A stretch of 64,000 bases of DNA from Burkholderiales bacterium (GTDB lineage Bacteria > Pseudomonadota > Gammaproteobacteria > Burkholderiales > Casimicrobiaceae), in the NCBI GenBank assembly GCA_015075645.1, contig JABTUF010000001.1, positions 1 through 64,000 of the forward strand. Direction: 5' to 3'. Within the stretch, counting starts at the first letter, position 1, and each line of letters starts with the position of its first letter. Below, in pieces: positions 60,347-64,000 of the stretch. The notes under the pieces were generated by a model that was not told the origin of the DNA, ran no database searches, and saw nothing but the letters and a program-made list of their open reading frames with translations. Position numbers and translations under genes: made by a program.

Positions 60347-62404
60347 TCAGGCCCCTTTCGCCGCGCCCTCGGCGCGGACATCGACAACGAGATTGTGCTG
60401 CGCGTCGATCGTGAACGCGTCCCCGGGGCCGACGACGGTCGTCGCGCCGAGTTCCTCGACGATCGCCGGTCCCCGGATGCGCGTGCCGACCGCGATCCGG
60501 TAGCGATCGTAGACCGGACAGTCGGTCCAGCCGGTGTCCCGGAAGTACACGCGCCGCCGCTCGAGCACGCCGTCCGCGCTCGACGTCGGATTCGCGGCCG
60601 GAGGCGCGAGCCGCGCGAGATCCGCCTTCTCGATCGCGCCGACCGCCATCACGCGCAGGTTGACGATCTCGGTGGGCGCGACGCGCTTCGTGTGGCCGTA
60701 ACGTTCCGCGTACATGGCGAAGAACGCGTCGTCCAGCGTCTGCGGAGACAGGTCGCCGAGGTCGGCCGGAACCGGCAGCTCGGACTTCTGGCCCACGTAG
60801 CGCATCTCGGCCGTGCACACGGTCCGGATCGCGTCACGACGCACGCCGTCGCGTGCGAGATCCTCGACCGCCGCGGAAGCGAGGTCCTCGAACCGGGTCG
60901 CGAGACGGGCAGGATCGAGGCCGGACGTGCGCGCGAGCAGCGTCTCCGACCGCTCCGACACGACGTCGGTCACGAGCAGCCCGAAAGCGCAGAGATTGCC
61001 CGGCGCGGGAGGGACGACCACCCGCGGGATCGCGAGGTCGCGGGCGAGATCGCAGGCGTGCATCGGTCCGGCGCCGCCGAACGCGACCAGCGCGAAATCC
61101 CGCGGGTCGTGCCCGCGCTGGATCGAAATCTCCCGGATGGCGGACGCCATCGTCACGTTGACCAGACGCAGGATTCCCTCCGCCATCACCTCGCGCGAGA
61201 GGCCGACCGCGTGCCCGAGCTCGTCGACGACCGCCGCCGCCCGCTCCGGCTGGATCCGGATCTCGCCGCCCAGGGCGTAGCTCGACGACAGCCGCCCGAG
61301 GACCAGATTCGCGTCGGTCACCGTGGGCGCCGTGCCGCCCTTGCCGTAGCAGGCCGGACCCGGATCCGCTCCGGCGCTGTGGGGTCCCACCTTGAACGTC
61401 CGACCTGCGACGACGCTGGCGATCGACCCCCCGCCGGCGCCGACGGTCTTGATGTCGATCATGTGGGTCTTGATCGGCAGGTTCGAGATGCGCGTCTCGG
61501 CCGTCCGCACGACCTTGCCGTCGGCGATCAGCGCGACGTCGGTCGACGTGCCGCCCATGTCGTAGGTGATCAGGTTCCGGAAGCCCGACCGCTCGGCGAC
61601 GTGGATCGCGCCCATCACGCCCGCGGCGGGACCGGACAGGAGCGTTTCGACCGGATAGCGCCGCGCCGTCGAAGCGCGCATGAGGCCGCCCGACGACTTC
61701 ATCATCTCGATCGGCCCGCGGAAACCCGAGTCGGCGAGACGGCCCTCGAGCCTCCCGAGGTAGCGGTCCATCACCGGCATCACGTACGCGTTGAGCGCCG
61801 CCGTCGAGAAGCGTTCGTACTCCTTGTACTCGCGCACGACGTCGGCCGACGTCGTCACGTGGATCGACGGTGCCCGTTCGCGCACGACGGCTGCCGCGCG
61901 TTCCTCGTCCGCGGCGTCCAGATAGGAGTGAAGGAAGCAGATGGCGATCGCCTCGACCCCCTCGGCGGCGCACGCCTCGACGGCGGCGCGCACGTCGCCC
62001 TCGTCGAGCGGTACCGACGGCTCGCCGTTGACGAACCGGCGCTGCCGCACCTCGAAGCGCAGCGGCCGCGCGACCAGCGGCGCGGGCTTCGCGAGCTTCA
62101 TGTCGTAGACCTTCGAGCGGTTCGTGCGCCCGATCTCCAGCAGGTCGCGGAAACCGGCGGTCGTGAGCAGCGCGACCTTCGCGCCCTTCCGCTCCAGCAC
62201 GGTGTTGGTCGCGACCGTCGATCCGTGCGCGAAACGGCGGATCCTGGCGGGATCGACGGCGAGGCGCGCGAGCCCGCTGAGGATGCCGATCGACTGGTCC
62301 CGGGGCGTCGACGCGGTCTTCGCGACCTCGAGTCGCCCCGCCGCCCGGTCCAGCAGCACCAGATCCGTGAACGTGCCCCCTACGTCGATGCCGATCTCGA
62401 TCAT
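60347..62404 (-). CDS. hyuA: Hydantoinase A/oxoprolinase-family alpha subunit (ATPase)
   Basis: A 685-residue ASKHA-fold subunit: MIEIGIDVGGTFTDLVLLDRAAG is the phosphate-1 motif, RFAHGSTVATNTVLERKGAKVALLTTAGFRDLLEIGR the HyuA signature, and LITYDMGGTSTDVALI the phosphate-2 motif. GAGGGSIASV and VAFGGAGPMHACDLARDL follow. It phosphorylates the substrate amide or enolate with ATP for hydrolysis or carboxylation with HyuB. Family members include 5-oxoprolinase, N-methylhydantoinase and acetone/acetophenone carboxylases; which one applies cannot be resolved from sequence. Confidence 0.94.
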   Translation of the reverse strand: MIEIGIDVGGTFTDLVLLDRAAGRLEVAKTASTPRDQSIGILSGLARLAVDPARIRRFAHGSTVATNTVLERKGAKVALLTTAGFRDLLEIGRTNRSKVYDMKLAKPAPLVARPLRFEVRQRRFVNGEPSVPLDEGDVRAAVEACAAEGVEAIAICFLHSYLDAADEERAAAVVRERAPSIHVTTSADVVREYKEYERFSTAALNAYVMPVMDRYLGRLEGRLADSGFRGPIEMMKSSGGLMRASTARRYPVETLLSGPAAGVMGAIHVAERSGFRNLITYDMGGTSTDVALIADGKVVRTAETRISNLPIKTHMIDIKTVGAGGGSIASVVAGRTFKVGPHSAGADPGPACYGKGGTAPTVTDANLVLGRLSSSYALGGEIRIQPERAAAVVDELGHAVGLSREVMAEGILRLVNVTMASAIREISIQRGHDPRDFALVAFGGAGPMHACDLARDLAIPRVVVPPAPGNLCAFGLLVTDVVSERSETLLARTSGLDPARLATRFEDLASAAVEDLARDGVRRDAIRTVCTAEMRYVGQKSELPVPADLGDLSPQTLDDAFFAMYAERYGHTKRVAPTEIVNLRVMAVGAIEKADLARLAPPAANPTSSADGVLERRRVYFRDTGWTDCPVYDRYRIAVGTRIRGPAIVEELGATTVVGPGDAFTIDAQHNLVVDVRAEGAAKGA

Positions 62405-62414
62405 TCCGCCGTCC

Positions 62415-63761
62415 TCAAAGATCCGCGAGCGCCGCGTCGAAGCGCTCGACCAGTTCGTCCACCGTCGCGGCCGTGTGCTGGAGGCTCACGAAACCGCGCG
62501 CGCCGGTGATGTGGACGCCTCGCTCGAGCAGTCCGTTCCAGACGCGCTTGCGCAGCGCCTTGTCCTCGCCCAACGCATCGCGCACGTTCGCCACGTCGCG
62601 ATCGTCGAAATGCAGGTGGAACAGCGGACCGACGCCGAACACGCGTCCGGGCACACCCCTCCGCGCGAACGCGGCGGCGAGCCCCGCGCGCGCGCGCGCG
62701 CCGAGCTCGAAGAGCGCGTCGTAGGCGCCGGGGCGCCGGAGCACGTCGAGCGTCGCGGCTCCGCCCGCCGCCGCGACGGCGTGGCCCGCGAACGTTCCGG
62801 CGAGATAGACCGGCGCCCGCGCCGTCTTGCCGAAGAGCGCGTTCATGATCTCGCCCGGACCGCCGATCGCGCCGTTGGGGTAACCCGCCCCGATGATCTT
62901 GCCCAGCGTCGTGAGGTCCGGCCGGACGCCGTAGTGCTCCTGCGCTCCGCCCGGTCCGAAACGAAAGCCGGTGACGATCTCGTCGAAGACGAGCAGCGCG
63001 CCGTGTTCGCGCGTCAGGTCGCGGACCGTCTGCAGGAAACCCGGTCGCGGCTCGATGAAGCGCTGAAACGGCTCCATGATCACGCACGCGATCCGGTCGC
63101 CGTGGTCGGCCATGATCCGCCGCAACGCGTCGCCGTCGTTGAACGGCGCAACCAGGCAGAGGTCCTGGATGGCGGCCGGGATGCCGGGGCAATCCGGTAT
63201 CGGGCGCGTGCCCGGCGGACGGGTCCTGTCGGCCGGCCCCAGCGTCGCCAGCTTGTTGCTGAGCGACACCATGTCGAGATGGCCGTGGTAGGCCCCTTCG
63301 AACCGGATGATCAGGTCGCGTCCCGTGTACGCGCGCGCCATGCGTATCGCATGGAGCGTCGCCTCGGTGCCGGACACCACGAATTTCACCGACTCGATCG
63401 ACGGAACCGACGCCACGATCCGCTCGGCGAGCTCGATCGCCGCCTCGTTCATCGCGCCGAAGTTGCCGCCGGCCTCGACCTGGCGACGCAGCGCCGGCAG
63501 AACCTCGGGATGCGCGTGGCCGGCGACGAGCGCCCCGGACGACAGGTGGAAGTCCAGGTACTCGCGTCCGTCGACGTCGAAGATCCGGTCGCCGGCACCC
63601 CGCGCCATCACGACGGGGAAGGGACGCGTGTCGGCAGCGGTGAGGCGCGCGTCGGGAAACGCCGCCGCGGCCCGCTGCGCGAGCGCCGTCGTGCGCGAGG
63701 AGTCGCCTCGTCCGATCCCGCGTGCCATCGCGAGGGCCCCCGCAGTGTCCGTCATGGTCAT
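62415..63761 (-). CDS. Class III PLP enzyme, glutamate-1-semialdehyde aminomutase-like
   Basis: A 448-residue class III aminotransferase-fold enzyme with the HemL-type pattern YLDFHLSSGALVAGHAHPEVLPAL, VKFVVSGTEATLHAIRMARAYTGRDLIIRFEGAYHGH, LVFDEIVTGFRFGPGGAQEHYGVRPDLTTLGKIIGAGYPNGAIGG (lysine Schiff-base site) and AGTFAGHAVAAAGG. HemL itself is unlikely because the gene sits in a catabolic operon; related enzymes act as aminotransferases or aminomutases on omega-amino or beta-amino substrates. It lies 10 bp upstream of hyuA. Confidence 0.92.
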   Translation of the reverse strand: MTMTDTAGALAMARGIGRGDSSRTTALAQRAAAAFPDARLTAADTRPFPVVMARGAGDRIFDVDGREYLDFHLSSGALVAGHAHPEVLPALRRQVEAGGNFGAMNEAAIELAERIVASVPSIESVKFVVSGTEATLHAIRMARAYTGRDLIIRFEGAYHGHLDMVSLSNKLATLGPADRTRPPGTRPIPDCPGIPAAIQDLCLVAPFNDGDALRRIMADHGDRIACVIMEPFQRFIEPRPGFLQTVRDLTREHGALLVFDEIVTGFRFGPGGAQEHYGVRPDLTTLGKIIGAGYPNGAIGGPGEIMNALFGKTARAPVYLAGTFAGHAVAAAGGAATLDVLRRPGAYDALFELGARARAGLAAAFARRGVPGRVFGVGPLFHLHFDDRDVANVRDALGEDKALRKRVWNGLLERGVHITGARGFVSLQHTAATVDELVERFDAALADL

Positions 63762-63858
63762 GTGCTCCTCGTCTGCCGGCGTCAGCCGCGCCGATGGTCA
63801 GCCCGCGCCGGATTCGGCGCGGCGATCGCACGAACGACCGGCGCGGCGGTGGTGCGCA

Positions 63859-64000
63859 TCACTGCGCCGTGATGCCGGCATCGCGCACCATCTTTCCCCA
63901 TCGGGCGACTTCCTTCGCATGGAACGATTCCGCTTCCGGCAGCGGTTTGAACCAGATGTCGAATCCCGCCACGCGAAGCTTCTCCACGACGTCCGGTGCA
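63859..64000 (-). CDS. TTT substrate-binding protein, C-terminal end (cut by the window edge)
   Basis: The last 46 codons on the minus strand read APDVVEKLRVAGFDIWFKPLPEAESFHAKEVARWGKMVRDAGITAQ and stop at 63859. The E-x2-RWG-x-M/V-V-R-D-A-G-I tail is the standard Bug/TctC C-terminus. It is the second binding protein of the operon and probably its first or second gene; the rest lies outside the window. Confidence 0.85.
   Translation of the reverse strand, partial: APDVVEKLRVAGFDIWFKPLPEAESFHAKEVARWGKMVRDAGITAQ

Noticed and set aside
62415..63761. hemL (tetrapyrrole biosynthesis)
   Set aside because: Sequence fold agrees, but tight packing in a catabolic operon with hyuAB makes a dedicated catabolic aminotransferase or aminomutase more likely.

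Overview
The window is about two-thirds G+C, has long co-directional gene runs, and carries families that are especially numerous in Betaproteobacteria (Bug-type tripartite tricarboxylate transporter binding proteins, a typical betaproteobacterial cold-shock protein). I infer a betaproteobacterium, probably in or near the Burkholderiales; no rRNA or other taxonomic marker is present. Several conserved genes are broken by single-base or short indels (UDP-glucuronate decarboxylase, amt, both transposases), so either some decay is real or the assembly has residual indel errors.

Region 1 (about 0.2-25.2 kb, almost all on the minus strand) is a surface-polysaccharide locus: five GT4-type glycosyltransferases, an Alg14/Alg13-like split glycosyltransferase, a NodU-type carbamoyltransferase, an FkbM and several other methyltransferases, two asparagine-synthase-like amidotransferases (one truncated and chimeric), a polysaccharide deacetylase, a Wzy-like polymerase, a Wzx-like flippase, a UDP-glucuronate decarboxylase (frameshifted) and a WecA/MraY-type initiating sugar-phosphate transferase. 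The TviB/TviC pair at 27.35-29.68 kb, which should make UDP-GlcNAcA and UDP-GalNAcA, probably feeds the same glycan. An IS3-family remnant (9.0-9.8 kb) has cut the 3' end off one methyltransferase.

Region 2 (21.5-27.0 kb) is an accessory patch inside or beside that locus. It holds a duplicated, decayed 3' piece of the wecA-like gene, a two-gene RHH-type/nucleotidyltransferase module with its own promoter, a broken DUF2442 gene, a second nucleotidyltransferase (AbiEii-like) with a 75-residue partner, and a lone ParD-type antitoxin.

Region 3 (25.3-45.6 kb) is dominated by a family of short palindromes in eight dense arrays plus one isolated copy at 1.1 kb. Each begins with GTAG or GTGG followed by an 18-base hairpin, and sequence variants keep the stem paired by compensatory changes. 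Between two arrays, at 34.6-35.1 kb, lies a RAYT (REP-associated tyrosine transposase) gene, so the palindromes are almost certainly its REP elements. An IS110-family element has inserted into the hairpin of one REP at 44.2-45.4 kb. Between arrays are a frameshifted amt, an MscS-type channel, a monothiol glutaredoxin, a sugar-type ABC transporter operon that includes a histone-H1-like gene and a D-2-hydroxyacid dehydrogenase, and a large uncharacterised P-loop (zeta-toxin-like) kinase.

Region 4 (45.8-64.0 kb): a cold-shock gene with a terminator and a GntR/UTRA regulator on the plus strand, then a tightly packed minus-strand catabolic operon. In transcription order it encodes a TTT binding protein (cut by the window edge), a class III PLP enzyme of the glutamate-1-semialdehyde aminomutase type, HyuA and HyuB (hydantoinase/oxoprolinase-type), an SDR, a DRE-TIM acyl synthase/lyase, a GlcG/HbpS protein, an aconitase-like enzyme, a molybdopterin enzyme pair related to pyrogallol-phloroglucinol transhydroxylase/resorcinol hydroxylase, a second TTT binding protein and an NADP-dependent MDR oxidoreductase. 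The combination does not match any pathway I recognise and is the best candidate here for undescribed metabolism.
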